A stretch of DNA of 64,000 nt, taken from contig NZ_FRDF01000009.1 of NCBI RefSeq assembly GCF_900143235.1, positions 1-64,000 of the forward strand. The letters are read 5' to 3'. The stretch is from Erythrobacter sanguineus. Lineage in GTDB: Bacteria; Pseudomonadota; Alphaproteobacteria; Sphingomonadales; Sphingomonadaceae. Made by a program: the position numbers and the translations under genes. Under the pieces are notes generated by a model. That model made no database searches, had not been told where the DNA came from, and saw only the letters and a list, made by a program, of their open reading frames with translations. Below, one piece after another: positions 26,415 through 36,297 of this stretch. Position 1 is the stretch's first letter, and every line of letters starts with the position of its first letter.

Positions 26415-27508
26415 CAGCGCCCCCCGCGCGGGGTGTTTCCGCGGGTGGCGGGCGGATGCTTGCGCGAACGCCCGCGCGATCCTGCCGGAGCGCCTGAGCC
26501 TTTGCGCGCCGGGGCAGCATCAGCGGCGCCCTTGCGCGGGAACGCGGGTTTGGCGGGCACTGACGGCTTGGCATGAGCGGCGGGTTTGGCCGGGCTTGAT
26601 GGCTTGGCAAGACCAGCGGGCTTGGGCGGGCCGCGCCGGGGCGGTCTGCCCGGGGCCGCGATCTTTTCCTTCTCCGCTCTCTCCGCTCTCTCCGCTTTCT
26701 CCGCCTTCTCCGCCTTCTTCACCCCGCCGCGCGGGATCGGCACGCCGGTGATATCGGACAGGAACCGGGCCACCGGCTTGCCGATCAGTTCCACCGCCTG
26801 CCCGCGCCCCAGATCGCCAAGGTTGAAGGGGCCATAACCCACGCGGATCAGGCGGTTGACCTTCAATCCGAGATGTTCGAGCACGCGGCGGACTTCGCGG
26901 TTCTTGCCTTCGGTAATGGTCATTTCGACCCACACGTTGCGGCCCGTGCCGCGTTCGAGATTGGCGTCGATTGCGCCGTATCGCACCCCGTCGATTTCCA
27001 CGCCTTCGATCAGGTCTTCAAGTTGCGACTGGCTGACTTCACCAAATGCGCGGGCGCGGTAGGTGCGCGGCACGCCGGAAGACGGCAGTTCGAGCATGCG
27101 CTTCAACCCGCCATCATTGGTCAGCAGCAGCAGGCCTTCGGTGTTGAGATCGAGGCGGCCAATCGGGATCAGTCGCGGCGCGCCCTTGGGCAGGGCATTG
27201 CGCAGCGCGGTGTAGATCGTCGGGCGGTCTGCCAGATCGCGCTCTGCGGTGATCAGGCCGGTGGGTTTGTGAAACGCGAACAGTCGCGTTGGTTCGGCGG
27301 CGGTCACGGGATTGCCGTCGACTGTCACGCCGACAAGGTTTGGCAAGATGGTTGCGGGGGTATCCAGCACCTTGCCATCCAGCGCCACGCGCCCTTCGGC
27401 GATCATGCGCTCCACCTCGCGGCGGCTGGCTACGCCCGCACGGGCGAGCAGCTTGGCGATACGATCACCCTCGGGGCGATTTTCGGAACGGGGCGGGGCG
27501 GTGGGCAT
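26414..27508 (-). CDS. rluB: 23S rRNA pseudouridine synthase, RluB type
   Basis: A 364-aa protein: an N-terminal S4 RNA-binding domain (RIAKLLARAGVASRREVERM) and the RsuA/RluB catalytic domain with the active-site Asp in IGRLDLNTEGLLLLT and a closing VEMTITEGKNREVRRVLEHL. Residues from ~265 are a long Lys/Ala/Glu/Pro/Arg-rich low-complexity tail, partly coded by tandem DNA repeats, as common in sphingomonads. It most likely forms pseudouridine 2605 (E. coli numbering) in 23S rRNA. Co-transcribed with rsmD. Confidence 0.9.
   Translation of the reverse strand: MPTAPPRSENRPEGDRIAKLLARAGVASRREVERMIAEGRVALDGKVLDTPATILPNLVGVTVDGNPVTAAEPTRLFAFHKPTGLITAERDLADRPTIYTALRNALPKGAPRLIPIGRLDLNTEGLLLLTNDGGLKRMLELPSSGVPRTYRARAFGEVSQSQLEDLIEGVEIDGVRYGAIDANLERGTGRNVWVEMTITEGKNREVRRVLEHLGLKVNRLIRVGYGPFNLGDLGRGQAVELIGKPVARFLSDITGVPIPRGGVKKAEKAEKAERAERAEKEKIAAPGRPPRRGPPKPAGLAKPSSPAKPAAHAKPSVPAKPAFPRKGAADAAPARKGSGAPAGSRGRSRKHPPATRGNTPRGGR
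26664..26722. repeat. Short tandem repeat in the rluB tail
   Basis: Imperfect 9-bp units of the form CTCTCCGCT / TTCTCCGCC run head to tail on the plus strand. They code on the minus strand for repeated Lys-Ala-Glu/Arg-Ala-Glu triplets. Units of 9 bp keep the frame, so unit number could vary between strains without breaking the gene. Confidence 0.7.
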
Positions 27509-27536
27509 AGTGCGCCCTTAGGTTCCTGCCCGCGCC

Positions 27537-28715
27537 TTAGCAATGGGGCGAAGGCTGGTTCGCCGCCTGCAAGGCATCATGCACGATCTGATCGAACCGC
27601 GCGATCCCGCCTTCGAGCGTGCCGAGTGTCAGGTGATCAATCGCGCCTGACGCAAGGCCCTGTTGGCCAAGTTCGGCGGCGCGGAAATCTTCAGAGGCGA
27701 ACACCCCGCCATCGAGCAAGTTCCAGCTGCGCTCCCAATGGGCCAGCGCCTTTTCGGTCGCGGGCGCTTCGGGGATCAGCATGAAATCCTCGACCAGCGT
27801 CAGATCATGCGCCTGCGGCATCAGCACCATCACGTTGACGTAATCAGGACTGGGAACGATGATCGTCGCGGGCAGGAGCTGGTAGGCAAAGGTCACCACC
27901 CGCCGCAGCGCGGCCATATCGGTGAGGTCGATGCTCGCCATTTCCTCCAGCCGACCGACGGCCGAGCGTTGGTGCGGGCCGATCTGGTCGCCGGTGGTGA
28001 TCCCGTCCTTGAAGAAAGGGCCGATCGTGGCGGCATGCAGGCGCGTGACATGATAGCTTTCAAGGAAGGCATCCATGATCAGCTTCCAGTTGCCTTTCAC
28101 GGTATGGGTCTTGCGCCGGAACAGGTGCGCTTGTGGCATGCCGAAGGCGGCAAGATCATGGCCCAGGGCGCGGGCATGGCTGAAATCGGCATCGGCCTGC
28201 GGGGCGAACCAGATCAGGCCCCCCGCCTCGATGCTGGGCAGTTCGACGAGGCCGTGATCGGCCTTGTCCAGACCGGGGAAGGTCTCGGGCCGGGGCAGGG
28301 CCATCAGCCCGCCGTCGAGCCGGTAGGTCCAGGCATGATAGGGGCAGACCAGCCGCTTGGCGCATTGCACCTCATTACCTTCGACCAGCCGGGTGCCGCG
28401 GTGGCGGCAGACATTGAGGAAGACGTGGGCCGTGCCCCCGGCATCGCGGGTGATCAGCAGCGGGCGGCCGGTGGCATCATGTGGCACCGCCATGCCGGGT
28501 TCGGGCAACAGCGCGGAAGGCGCGATCACCTGCGGCAGGCGGTCGAACAGCGCCGCCTTTTCGCGCGCGAAGTGATCGGGGCAGGTATAGTTGCTGGCGG
28601 GCACGGTCTGGATGGCGCCTGCCACCTTGGTCCGGCCTTCACGGATCGCCTCGGCCAGTGCGAGTTGTCCCTCGGTCGGACGCAAATCGGGCATATCTGT
28701 TGCGGCAGCGTTCAT
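27537..28715 (-). CDS. Rieske-type aromatic-ring-hydroxylating oxygenase, alpha subunit-like
   Basis: A 392-aa protein. The Rieske 2Fe-2S ligands are CRHRGTRLV and CPYHAWTY (C-x-H...C-x2-H). The mononuclear iron site is [19 protein letters not shown] with the distant Asp in [10 protein letters not shown]. Family members oxygenate aromatics, carnitine-like amines or sterols using an electron-donor reductase. No reductase or beta subunit is nearby, so the donor is shared and the substrate is unknown. It reads away from the divergent transporter gene, 72 bases off. Confidence 0.85.
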   Translation of the reverse strand: MNAAATDMPDLRPTEGQLALAEAIREGRTKVAGAIQTVPASNYTCPDHFAREKAALFDRLPQVIAPSALLPEPGMAVPHDATGRPLLITRDAGGTAHVFLNVCRHRGTRLVEGNEVQCAKRLVCPYHAWTYRLDGGLMALPRPETFPGLDKADHGLVELPSIEAGGLIWFAPQADADFSHARALGHDLAAFGMPQAHLFRRKTHTVKGNWKLIMDAFLESYHVTRLHAATIGPFFKDGITTGDQIGPHQRSAVGRLEEMASIDLTDMAALRRVVTFAYQLLPATIIVPSPDYVNVMVLMPQAHDLTLVEDFMLIPEAPATEKALAHWERSWNLLDGGVFASEDFRAAELGQQGLASGAIDHLTLGTLEGGIARFDQIVHDALQAANQPSPHC

Positions 28716-28787
28716 CGCTCTTTGCTCATCCTCTCATGCGGGCCTAATGGTGCAGGCAAATGGCGATGAGAACAAGGATCGATATCG

Positions 28788-30503
28788 ATGGCTGAAGCGC
28801 AAGGCGGCAAGCCGGGCTGGGCTGCGGTGTTGCGCGCGATGGGCCAGCGCAAGACCGGCTATATGGCATTGTTCGGCTTTGCCAGCGGCTTGCCCTTCGC
28901 GCTGTTCCTCGGCACGCTCTATGCGTGGTTGTCCGAGGCCGAGGTTGACCTTGAAACGATGGGCGTGTTTTCGCTGATCGGCCTGTCCTATGCCTTTCAG
29001 TTCCTGTGGTCGCCGCTGATCGACAAGGTCAATATTGCGGGCTTTTCGCGGCTGGGGCGGCGCAAGCAATGGATGGTGCCGGCGCAATTGCTGCTGGGCG
29101 GGATTCTGGTCACGCTCAGCCTGCTCGATCCGGTGAGCCAGCTCGGCTGGTTTTCGCTGCTCGCCGGGATCGGGGCCTTCGCCTCGGCCACGCAGGACAT
29201 TGCCATCAATGCCTGGCGCATCGACGTGGCGGACGAGAAGGCAACGCTCGATATTCTCTCGACCGTCTACCAGATGGGCTATCGCCTCGCCGCGCTGGTA
29301 GGCGGCGCCTTTGGCCTGATTATTGCCGCGCGGATCGGCTGGCCGGAAACCTATGCGCTGATGGGGCTGATCCTGCTCGGCATCGGCGCGCTCGGGCTGT
29401 TCGCGCCCGATACCAAGGTGGGCAATGTGGATGACGATGCCGCCTCGGATGCGCAGCTGCTGGCGCTGCGCAGCGCCGGGGAACTGCGCCCCGAAATCCG
29501 CGCACGGGCGCTGGCGCTGGTGGGGGTGCTGTGGGCAGGCGCGATCGGCGTGGTGCTGACCTTCATGGTCATGTCGCTCGCTTTTCCGCCCGATCAACGG
29601 CCCAATCCGACCGAATTCACGCTGACGTACGGCCCGTGGATCATCGTGGCAACAGTGGTGCTGCCCGCGCTGATCGCCGGGTGGCTGGCGGCGCAAAAGC
29701 GCGACGGCACCAATCTGTTGGCCGAAGACGCGCCGCCGGCAACCGGGGCAGGGTTCGCGATGGATCACCTCTATCGTGCGCTGGTGCTGCCGCTGGTGGA
29801 GTTCGTCGGGCGCATGGGCTGGAGCCTCGTGCTGATCCTGGCGCTGGTGCTGACCTACCGGATCTGTGATGCGATCTGGGGCACCTTCGCCTATCCGTTC
29901 TATCTGGGCGAACTGGAATACACCAATGACGAAGTCGCCTTTGCCTCCAAGTTCTTCGGGGTGGGGGCGATCATCGCCGGACTGGCGCTGGGGGGGTATC
30001 TGCTGACGGTGCTGGGCCGGATGCTGACGCTGACACTGGGCGCGCTGCTCGCGGCGCTGACAAACCTGCTCTATGCCGATCTCGCCATCGGCGGGGCGCG
30101 GATGCAGGCGGCGAGCGATGCAGTGGGCTTCACCTCGGCGATCAGCCAAGTGCCGGTGATCGGCAGCCCCGCACTGGCCAAGCTGACCTTCACCGTGATG
30201 TTTGAAAATCTCGCGATCGGGATTGCGGGCGCGGCCTATATTGCGTGGCTCTCCTCCATCGTTTCGAAGCAGTACAGCGCTGTGCAATATGCTCTGCTGT
30301 CTTCGCTGACGCTGCTGGTGGGGACGCTGGGGCGCGGGGCGCTGGGCGAGATGATCGAGGATCGCGGCTATTTCGATGTCTTCGTGCTGACGACGCTGAT
30401 CGGCTTTGTCGCGGTCGCTCTATGCCTTGCCGAATGGTATCGGCAGGCGCGCAAGGGACGGGCTGCGGGGGTGGTGACGCCAGAGGTGGTACCGGCAGAG
30501 TAG
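28788..30503 (+). CDS. MFS transporter, AmpG-like
   Basis: A 571-aa major facilitator protein with about 14 hydrophobic segments. The N-terminal GYMALFGFASGLPFALFLGT and SYAFQFLWSPLIDKV, plus ATQDIAINAWRID, are characteristic of AmpG, the inner-membrane permease importing anhydromuropeptides for cell-wall recycling. An extra hydrophilic loop near residues 205-240 separates the halves. No ampC/ampR genes are near. It converges with folC with 3 bases between stops. Confidence 0.87.
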   Translation: MAEAQGGKPGWAAVLRAMGQRKTGYMALFGFASGLPFALFLGTLYAWLSEAEVDLETMGVFSLIGLSYAFQFLWSPLIDKVNIAGFSRLGRRKQWMVPAQLLLGGILVTLSLLDPVSQLGWFSLLAGIGAFASATQDIAINAWRIDVADEKATLDILSTVYQMGYRLAALVGGAFGLIIAARIGWPETYALMGLILLGIGALGLFAPDTKVGNVDDDAASDAQLLALRSAGELRPEIRARALALVGVLWAGAIGVVLTFMVMSLAFPPDQRPNPTEFTLTYGPWIIVATVVLPALIAGWLAAQKRDGTNLLAEDAPPATGAGFAMDHLYRALVLPLVEFVGRMGWSLVLILALVLTYRICDAIWGTFAYPFYLGELEYTNDEVAFASKFFGVGAIIAGLALGGYLLTVLGRMLTLTLGALLAALTNLLYADLAIGGARMQAASDAVGFTSAISQVPVIGSPALAKLTFTVMFENLAIGIAGAAYIAWLSSIVSKQYSAVQYALLSSLTLLVGTLGRGALGEMIEDRGYFDVFVLTTLIGFVAVALCLAEWYRQARKGRAAGVVTPEVVPAE

Positions 30504-30506
30504 CGC

Positions 30507-31808
30507 TTAATCTGGCAGCTCGTCGTTGAGCCGCAGCACCTCGCCCGCGAGGTAGAGCGAGCCTGCGATCAGGATCGGGAAATCATCCGAAGACACGCCT
30601 AGCAGGGCGTCCTCCAGATTCGATGCCGCGCGGGCCTTGGCGCCGAAAGCTTCGACCGGGTGGCACTCATGGCCCGGGACGGGAACCACGGTCAGCGTGC
30701 GGATACGCTTGCCGAGCGGTTCGATGATCGCGCGCGGGTCCTTGCCCTCGATCATGCCGATGACGAGGTGGAGCGGGCCGTCGAAATGCGCCGCAATCAC
30801 CGCTCCTGCGCTCGGGTTGTGACCGCCGTCGAGCCAGACCTGCTGCGCAGAAACGAGCGCGGTCAGCGGGCCTTCACCGAGGCGCTGCATACGCGCTGGC
30901 CAACGGGCGGCGCGAACGCCTTTGAGGATCGCATCGTCGGATACCGCAATGCGTGTCTGAGCACGTAGCATTGCAGCGGCGAGACCGGCGTTCGTCATCT
31001 GGTGTTCGCCGACTAGCGAGGGTGAGGGCAGGTCGAGTTCGCCGAGCCTGTCTTCGAGAAACCCGCTATGCGAACCGATGTACCAATCCTTGTTGTGGGC
31101 AACGAGGATCGCGCCAACGCGCTCGGCCACAAGCGCGATTTCGCGGTTTGGCTTCTCGCCGTTGTTCATGGCAACCAGCGGCACGCCCAGCTTCGCGATC
31201 CCGGCCTTTTCAAACGCGATCCGCGCCATCGGCTCTTTCGGCACGCCGTCATCGGGCGCCAGCAGAAACCGTTCGTGATCGAGGCCCAGTGCGGCGATCC
31301 CGCAGGCGGCGAGCGCCTCTGGTTCCAGCACATTGGTCGCATCGAAGCGCCCGCCCATGCCGACTTCGACCACGCAGGCATCGGCGGGCGTGCGGGCAAA
31401 GGCGAGGAAGGCGGCGGCGATGGTGACCTCGAAGAAGCTGGGGCCGAGGTCTTCGCCCGCATCGAGCACCTCGTTGAGGGTCGCGGCCAACTCGGCATCG
31501 GAGATCAGCTCTCCCGCCAACCGGATGCGTTCATTGTAGCGCACCAAATGGGGCGAGGTGGTGACGTGGACGCGGTATCGTTGCGCCTCCAGCATCGCCC
31601 TCAGAAACGCGCAGGTCGATCCCTTGCCGTTGGTGCCTGCAACGTGAAACACCGGCGGCAGAGCGCGGTGCGGATTGCCGAGCCGTTCCATCAAGGCACG
31701 GATCGTATCCAGCCCCAGCCGCCCCTGCGGCACGCTCAGCGCGCTCAGCCGGTCAAGCTGAGCCTGAACCGCCGGATCATCGGATCGGCCGAAATCAAGC
31801 GGTTTCAT
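30507..31808 (-). CDS. folC: Bifunctional folylpolyglutamate synthase/dihydrofolate synthase
   Basis: A 433-aa Mur-ligase-like enzyme. The P-loop GTNGKGST (about residues 59-66), TTSPHLVRYNERIR, VEVGMGGRFDATNV and WLDGGHNPSAGAV are the family markers. It adds glutamate to dihydropteroate and to folates. It is the last gene of the lapA-to-folC run and follows accD by 15 bases. Confidence 0.94.
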   Translation of the reverse strand: MKPLDFGRSDDPAVQAQLDRLSALSVPQGRLGLDTIRALMERLGNPHRALPPVFHVAGTNGKGSTCAFLRAMLEAQRYRVHVTTSPHLVRYNERIRLAGELISDAELAATLNEVLDAGEDLGPSFFEVTIAAAFLAFARTPADACVVEVGMGGRFDATNVLEPEALAACGIAALGLDHERFLLAPDDGVPKEPMARIAFEKAGIAKLGVPLVAMNNGEKPNREIALVAERVGAILVAHNKDWYIGSHSGFLEDRLGELDLPSPSLVGEHQMTNAGLAAAMLRAQTRIAVSDDAILKGVRAARWPARMQRLGEGPLTALVSAQQVWLDGGHNPSAGAVIAAHFDGPLHLVIGMIEGKDPRAIIEPLGKRIRTLTVVPVPGHECHPVEAFGAKARAASNLEDALLGVSSDDFPILIAGSLYLAGEVLRLNDELPD

Positions 31809-31823
31809 GGGCAGGCTAGCGGA

Positions 31824-32675
31824 TTACGCCGCCTTCACCGGCTGGAGATAATCCAGCACCTGACCCAAGGTTGCCTTCAACTCGCGGCGGGGGACGACCA
31901 TGTCGACCATGCCGTGCTTGTGCAGGTATTCGGCGCGCTGGAAGCCTTCGGGCAGCTGTTCGCGGATCGTGTCCTGAATCACGCGCTGGCCCGCAAAGCC
32001 GATCAGTGCGCCGGGTTCGGCAATTTGGATGTCGCCGAGCATGGCATAGCTCGCCGTCACGCCGCCGGTGGTGGGGTCGGTCAGCACCACGATATAGGGC
32101 AGCCCGGCCTGCTTCAGCCTGCGCGTCATCACCGTGGCGCGCGGCATCTGCATGAGGCTGAGAATCCCCTCCTGCATCCGCGCCCCGCCTGCGGCGGTGA
32201 CCACAATATAGGCGCAGCCGCGATCCAGCGCCTTTTGTGCACCTTCGCAAAAGGCCTGTCCCACAGCCATGCCCATTGATCCGCCCATGAAGCTGAAATC
32301 CTGCACCCCGACCACGGCGGGCCGCGTTTCGATGGTGCCTGAACCGACCACAAAGGCATCCTCATGCGGGTTGGCGGCGCGCGCGGCCTTCAACCGGTCG
32401 GTATATTTCTTGGTGTCCTTGAACTGCAGCGGGTCTTCGGTGACGCGTGGCAGCGGCAGCACTTCAAAGCCGGGGTCGAGCAGCAGCCCTAGCCGCGCAT
32501 CCGCGCCGATCCGCCCATGATATTCGCATTTCGGGCAGACTGAAAGGTTGTCCTCGTACTCGGCCACGAACAGCATTTCCTGGCACGACGGGCACTTGAT
32601 CCACAGATCACGCTCGGTGGATTTCTTGTCGGTGCTGAAGCCCATCGAGTTACGGACGCGGGTGAACCAGTTCAT
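31824..32675 (-). CDS. accD: Acetyl-CoA carboxylase, carboxyltransferase beta subunit
   Basis: A 283-aa protein with an N-terminal zinc ribbon (Cys28, Cys31, Cys47, Cys50) and a crotonase-like carboxyltransferase core ([51 protein letters not shown]). With AccA it transfers the carboxyl group from biotin to acetyl-CoA. Its ATG overlaps the trpA stop (ATGA), a conserved trpA-accD-folC arrangement. Confidence 0.97.
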   Translation of the reverse strand: MNWFTRVRNSMGFSTDKKSTERDLWIKCPSCQEMLFVAEYEDNLSVCPKCEYHGRIGADARLGLLLDPGFEVLPLPRVTEDPLQFKDTKKYTDRLKAARAANPHEDAFVVGSGTIETRPAVVGVQDFSFMGGSMGMAVGQAFCEGAQKALDRGCAYIVVTAAGGARMQEGILSLMQMPRATVMTRRLKQAGLPYIVVLTDPTTGGVTASYAMLGDIQIAEPGALIGFAGQRVIQDTIREQLPEGFQRAEYLHKHGMVDMVVPRRELKATLGQVLDYLQPVKAA

Positions 32676-33466
32676 GTTGCTTGCTCCTGTCGGGCGGCGT
32701 GAACCGCTTGGGCGAGGGCTGACGTCAGCTCCCTTAGCTTGGCCGGAGCCGCAACGCCATATTCGCCGCAGATTTCCACCAACGCCGAGCCGACCACCAC
32801 GCCATCAGCCACATTGGCGATGGCGGCGGCCTGTTCGGGCGTGCGCACCCCGAAGCCGACCGCAATGGGCAGATCGGTTGATTGCTTGAGCCGCGCAACC
32901 GCTTCTTCAATGCTGGCCTGCACGGCCTGCTGCTTGCCGGTGATCCCGGCAACCGAGACGTAATAGAGGAAGCCTTCCGAGCCTGCGAGAACCTGCGGCA
33001 GTCGGGCGGCGTCGGTCGTCGGGGTGGCGAGGCGGATCGGGGCGATACCCTTGGCACGCAATGCCGGGCCGAGCGCGTCGTCCTCTTCGGGCGGAATGTC
33101 GACGCAGATCACGCCGTCAACGCCCGCAGCGGCAGCGGCATTAGCGAACCACTCCGGCCCGCGTCGCACCATCGGGTTGGCATAGCCCATCAGCACCAAC
33201 GGCACATTGGGGTGCCGCGCGCGAAATTCGGTGGCGTAGCGCAGCACGTCAGCGGTGGTCGTGCCCGCGCCAAGGCTGCGCAGATTGGCGCTCTGGATCG
33301 CTGGGCCATCGGCCATCGGATCGGTGAAGGGCATGCCGAGTTCGATCACGTCTGCGCCAGCTTCCACCAGCGCATCGAGATTGGCCGCCGTGTCACCATC
33401 GCCTGCGGTGATGAAGCAGACGAGCGCGGGGCGGGCGGCGGCGAAGGTGGTGGTGAGGCGGGTCAT
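32672..33466 (-). CDS. trpA: Tryptophan synthase alpha subunit
   Basis: A 264-aa TIM barrel that splits indole-3-glycerol phosphate to indole. The catalytic Glu42 is in [19 protein letters not shown], with Asp53 in the same stretch. [27 protein letters not shown] and [11 protein letters not shown] follow in the normal order. ATG 33466 overlaps the stop of the small membrane ORF upstream (ATGA). Confidence 0.96.
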   Translation of the reverse strand: MTRLTTTFAAARPALVCFITAGDGDTAANLDALVEAGADVIELGMPFTDPMADGPAIQSANLRSLGAGTTTADVLRYATEFRARHPNVPLVLMGYANPMVRRGPEWFANAAAAAGVDGVICVDIPPEEDDALGPALRAKGIAPIRLATPTTDAARLPQVLAGSEGFLYYVSVAGITGKQQAVQASIEEAVARLKQSTDLPIAVGFGVRTPEQAAAIANVADGVVVGSALVEICGEYGVAAPAKLRELTSALAQAVHAARQEQAT

Positions 33467-33714
33467 ATTCCGACGTTGTCTGTGAAGCAGCCTACGATAA
33501 ACACTATCGGGGACATTATGGCTGATACGAGCCATGCCTCTGGTGAAATGTAAGTGGATAGCTCGCCTGTCTTAAGAACGGCAAGGAAGGGGATTGCCAA
33601 CAGTCCGAGGAAGATCCCTCGCTTGAGGTTAAAGCTGCGGACCATGCGTTCCCCAATCGATGGTTTCGCCCCTAGGATCGACCCGAGTTCCTGCTTTCGA
33701 TGCTTCAAAGTCAC
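33463..33714 (-). CDS. Small membrane protein between trpB and trpA, unknown
   Basis: An 83-aa ORF from GTG 33714, ending exactly on the trpA start (ATGA). A basic N-terminus (TLKHRKQELG) is followed by two hydrophobic helices, about residues 33-46 (GIFLGLLAIPFLAV) and 60-78 (WLVSAIMSPIVFIVG). G+C is about half, clearly below the flanking trp genes. No family is recognised. The exact coupling to trpA and the membrane pattern argue it is translated; a GTG start with only a weak GGA site is the main doubt. Confidence 0.5.
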   Translation of the reverse strand: MTLKHRKQELGSILGAKPSIGERMVRSFNLKRGIFLGLLAIPFLAVLKTGELSTYISPEAWLVSAIMSPIVFIVGCFTDNVGI

Positions 33715-33730
33715 GTTCTATCCAGTTTCC

Positions 33731-33820
33731 CGTCACCCCGGACTTGATCCGGGGTCCAGCTTCCTTCCGCGCGGATGGAAAAACCAGCGGGATCTCGGGT
33801 CAAGCCCGGGAAGACGGGGG
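33731..33820. repeat. Imperfect palindromic element (about 90 bp) downstream of trpB
   Basis: The left arm CGTCACCCCGGACTTGATCC and the right arm ending near 33820 are imperfect reverse complements over about 27 bases, with a 35-40 base centre. CCCCGGACTTGATCCGGGG-type repeats are widespread in intergenic DNA of sphingomonads and other alphaproteobacteria. It lies between the trpB stop and the small membrane ORF. Confidence 0.75.
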
Positions 33821-33832
33821 AGGGCGTGGGGC

Positions 33833-35047
33833 TCAAAGCTCCACCCCAAGCTTTTCCGCCACAGTGAAGATGTCCTTGTCGCCGCGCCCGCACAGATTCA
33901 TCAGCATGATGCTGTCCTTCGGCATCGTCGGCGCGACCTTCGCCACGGCGGCAATCGCGTGCGAGGGCTCCAAAGCAGGAATGATCCCCTCGGTGCGGCA
34001 GAGCAGCTTGAAGCCTTCCAGCGCCTCGTCATCGGTGACGGCGGTGTATTCGACGCGGCCCGATTCCTTCAGCCACGCGTGCTCCGGCCCGATGCCGGGG
34101 TAGTCGAGGCCCGCGCTGATTGAGTGGCCTTCGGTGATCTGGCCGTCTTCGTCCTGCAACAGATAGGTGCGGTTGCCGTGGAGCACGCCGGGCGATCCGC
34201 CGAGCAGGCTGGCGGCGTGCTGATCGCCGTCGAGCCCGTGGCCTGCTGCCTCGACGCCAAGCATCTTCACGTCAGCATCATCGAGGAACGGGTGGAACAG
34301 CCCCAGCGCGTTCGATCCGCCGCCGATGCAGGCGACCAGCAGATCGGGCAGGCGGCCCGTTCGCGATAGCATCTGCGCGCGGGCTTCCTTGCCGATCACG
34401 CTCTGGAAGTTGCGCACCATCTCGGGATAGGGGTGCGGGCCTGCCGCGGTGCCGATGATGTAGAAAGTGTCGTGGACATTCGCGACCCAGTCGCGCAGCC
34501 CTTCGTTCATCGCGTCTTTCAGGGTCGCGCCGCCGCTGGTGACGGGCACGACCTCGGCCCCCAGCAGCTTCATCCGGAACACGTTGGGCGATTGCCGCGC
34601 CACGTCCTCTGCGCCCATATAGATCACGCAAGGCAGGCCGAACCGCGCACAGACCGTGGCGGTCGCCACCCCATGCTGGCCCGCGCCGGTTTCGGCGATG
34701 ATGCGGGTCTTGCCCATCCGCATGGCAAGCAGGATCTGCCCGATACAATTGTTGATCTTGTGCGCACCGGTGTGATTGAGCTCGTCGCGCTTGAACCACA
34801 CCTGCGCGCCGCCCAACTCCTCCGTAATCCGGGGCGCGAAATAGAGCGGCGAGGGGCGGCCGACATAATGTTCGAGCAGATCGTCGAACTCGGCCTGAAA
34901 CGCGGGATCAGCCTGCGCCGCACGATATTCGCGTTCCAGATCGAGCACCAGCGGCATCAGGGTTTCAGCGACATAACGTCCGCCGAACTGGCCGAAATGG
35001 CCCCGCTCGTCAGGTTGGTTGCGGAAGGAGTTGAGAGGAGTGTTCAT
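33833..35047 (-). CDS. trpB: Tryptophan synthase beta subunit
   Basis: A 404-aa PLP enzyme joining indole and serine. The N-terminal [19 protein letters not shown], the PLP-binding Lys in [31 protein letters not shown] and the phosphate-binding [16 protein letters not shown] are present. ATG 35047 gives the family length; the frame stays open upstream through the palindromic repeat in the trpF-trpB gap. No clear ribosome site. Confidence 0.96.
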   Translation of the reverse strand: MNTPLNSFRNQPDERGHFGQFGGRYVAETLMPLVLDLEREYRAAQADPAFQAEFDDLLEHYVGRPSPLYFAPRITEELGGAQVWFKRDELNHTGAHKINNCIGQILLAMRMGKTRIIAETGAGQHGVATATVCARFGLPCVIYMGAEDVARQSPNVFRMKLLGAEVVPVTSGGATLKDAMNEGLRDWVANVHDTFYIIGTAAGPHPYPEMVRNFQSVIGKEARAQMLSRTGRLPDLLVACIGGGSNALGLFHPFLDDADVKMLGVEAAGHGLDGDQHAASLLGGSPGVLHGNRTYLLQDEDGQITEGHSISAGLDYPGIGPEHAWLKESGRVEYTAVTDDEALEGFKLLCRTEGIIPALEPSHAIAAVAKVAPTMPKDSIMLMNLCGRGDKDIFTVAEKLGVEL

Positions 35048-35060
35048 CAGAAGGTCAATG

Positions 35061-35130
35061 CCGTTCGTGTCGAGCGAAGTCGAGACACTTGTTGCGCGGA
35101 AGGCCTCTTGACTACGCTCGAGGCAAACGG
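35061..35130. repeat. Palindromic repeat (70 bp) filling the trpF-trpB gap
   Basis: The left arm contains CGTGTCGAGCGAAGTCGAGA and the right arm is its imperfect reverse complement, ending in AAACGG at 35130. The same arm occurs, better conserved, inside trmD (62581-62658). It occupies nearly all of the 85 bases between the trpF stop and the trpB start. Confidence 0.85.
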
Positions 35131-35132
35131 GG

Positions 35133-35768
35133 TCAGGCGGATTGGGCCGCTTTGCAGAAGGCGGCGATTTTGTCCACGTCCTTGACGCCCGGAGCGCTTT
35201 CCACGCCGGAGGAGGTGTCGACCAGTGGCGCACCGGTCAGGCGGATCGCGTCGGCAACATTGGCGGGGGTGAGGCCGCCCGCCAAGCCCCACGGCGTGGG
35301 CGACTTGTAGGCTCCGAGCAGGCTCCAGTCGAAGCGGGTGCCATTGCCGCCCGGCAACCCGCTGGCGGGCGCATCGAACAGAAGAAGGTCAGCTGCCCGG
35401 TGGAACCGCGCCGCCTCAGCCAGCGATTCGGCATCCCGCACACCCATTGCGCGCCATGCTTCGACGCCGGTATCGGAGCGGAAGCGGGCGAGGGCCTCGG
35501 GCGTTTCCTGCCCATGGAACTGCACCACATCGGGCCGCACTTCGCGTAACGCTTCGGCCAGCGTCGCGGGCGACGGGTTCACCACCAGCACCACCACCTT
35601 GACTTGCGGCGGCACCAATTGGCGCAGGCGCGCAGCCTCGGTCAGCGACAGATGACGCGGGCTTTTTTCAAAATGCACCAGCCCGACATAATCTGCGCCT
35701 GCCCGCACAGCGGCGGTCAGGGTTTCGGCGGTCGAAAGGCCGCAGATCTTGACAAGGGTGGAAGGCAT
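35133..35768 (-). CDS. trpF: Phosphoribosylanthranilate isomerase
   Basis: A 211-aa TIM barrel of tryptophan synthesis. The catalytic Cys9 is in [10 protein letters not shown] and the acid is in the [10 protein letters not shown] stretch. [16 protein letters not shown] and VVQFHGQE are typical. It precedes trpB, separated by the palindromic repeat. Confidence 0.96.
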   Translation of the reverse strand: MPSTLVKICGLSTAETLTAAVRAGADYVGLVHFEKSPRHLSLTEAARLRQLVPPQVKVVVLVVNPSPATLAEALREVRPDVVQFHGQETPEALARFRSDTGVEAWRAMGVRDAESLAEAARFHRAADLLLFDAPASGLPGGNGTRFDWSLLGAYKSPTPWGLAGGLTPANVADAIRLTGAPLVDTSSGVESAPGVKDVDKIAAFCKAAQSA

Positions 35769-35778
35769 GGGGCCGTCC

Positions 35779-36297
35779 CTACGCCGGGCCGAGCGGCTTT
35801 TCCAGCACCGCGAAAGTCACCGGCGGATCGCGCAGCACCGGGAAGGGGCGGGTTTCGCCGGTGCGCAGGTATCCGCGCCGTTCATACCACGCGATCAGCG
35901 CGTCGCGGCTGTCGATCACGGTCATTTCCATCGCTGCGATGCCTTCGCCGCGCGCATGCTCCTCCGCCGCATCGAGCAGCCGCCGTCCGAGGCCCGCCGA
36001 TTGCAGGTCGGGCGCAACGCACAGCATCCCGAGATAGGCGAGGGCTGCGTCCTTGAAGGTCACCGCGACGCAGCCGATCAGCGCCTCATTGTCCCTGGCC
36101 CCTTCGCGGGCGGTCAGGATCGTAACCGCCGGATCGGCCAGCAATGCTTCGATCTCACCGGGGCCGGTGCGCTCATCGTCGAGAATATCCGCCTCGTGGT
36201 TCCACCCGCGCCGCGCCGATGAGCCGCGATAGGCGGCTTCGATCAGGGCTTTCAATGCGGTGGCATCCTTGGGTGACGCCGCTGCGATTGCGATCAA
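35779..36297 (-). CDS. GNAT family N-acetyltransferase
   Basis: A 172-aa protein with the acetyl-CoA-binding fold: AYLGMLCVAPDLQSAGLGRR is motif A (V-x-x-x-x-Q-x-x-G-x-G/L) and LIAWYERRGYLRTGE is motif B. The start is TTG 36297, overlapping the pyrF stop (TTGA), as upstream codons only read through pyrF in another frame. It sits between pyrF and trpF, so it is carried in the operon, though its substrate is unknown. Ends 11 bases before trpF. Confidence 0.85.
   Translation of the reverse strand: MIAIAAASPKDATALKALIEAAYRGSSARRGWNHEADILDDERTGPGEIEALLADPAVTILTAREGARDNEALIGCVAVTFKDAALAYLGMLCVAPDLQSAGLGRRLLDAAEEHARGEGIAAMEMTVIDSRDALIAWYERRGYLRTGETRPFPVLRDPPVTFAVLEKPLGPA

Noticed and set aside
26664..26722. 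Possible CRISPR-like array in the tandem repeats of rluB
   Set aside because: Units are only 9 bp, have no spacers and keep the reading frame; simple coding repeats.
28734..30287. 517-codon minus-strand ORF
   Set aside because: Antisense to the AmpG-like transporter; His/Gln/Arg-rich with no domain, a typical shadow.
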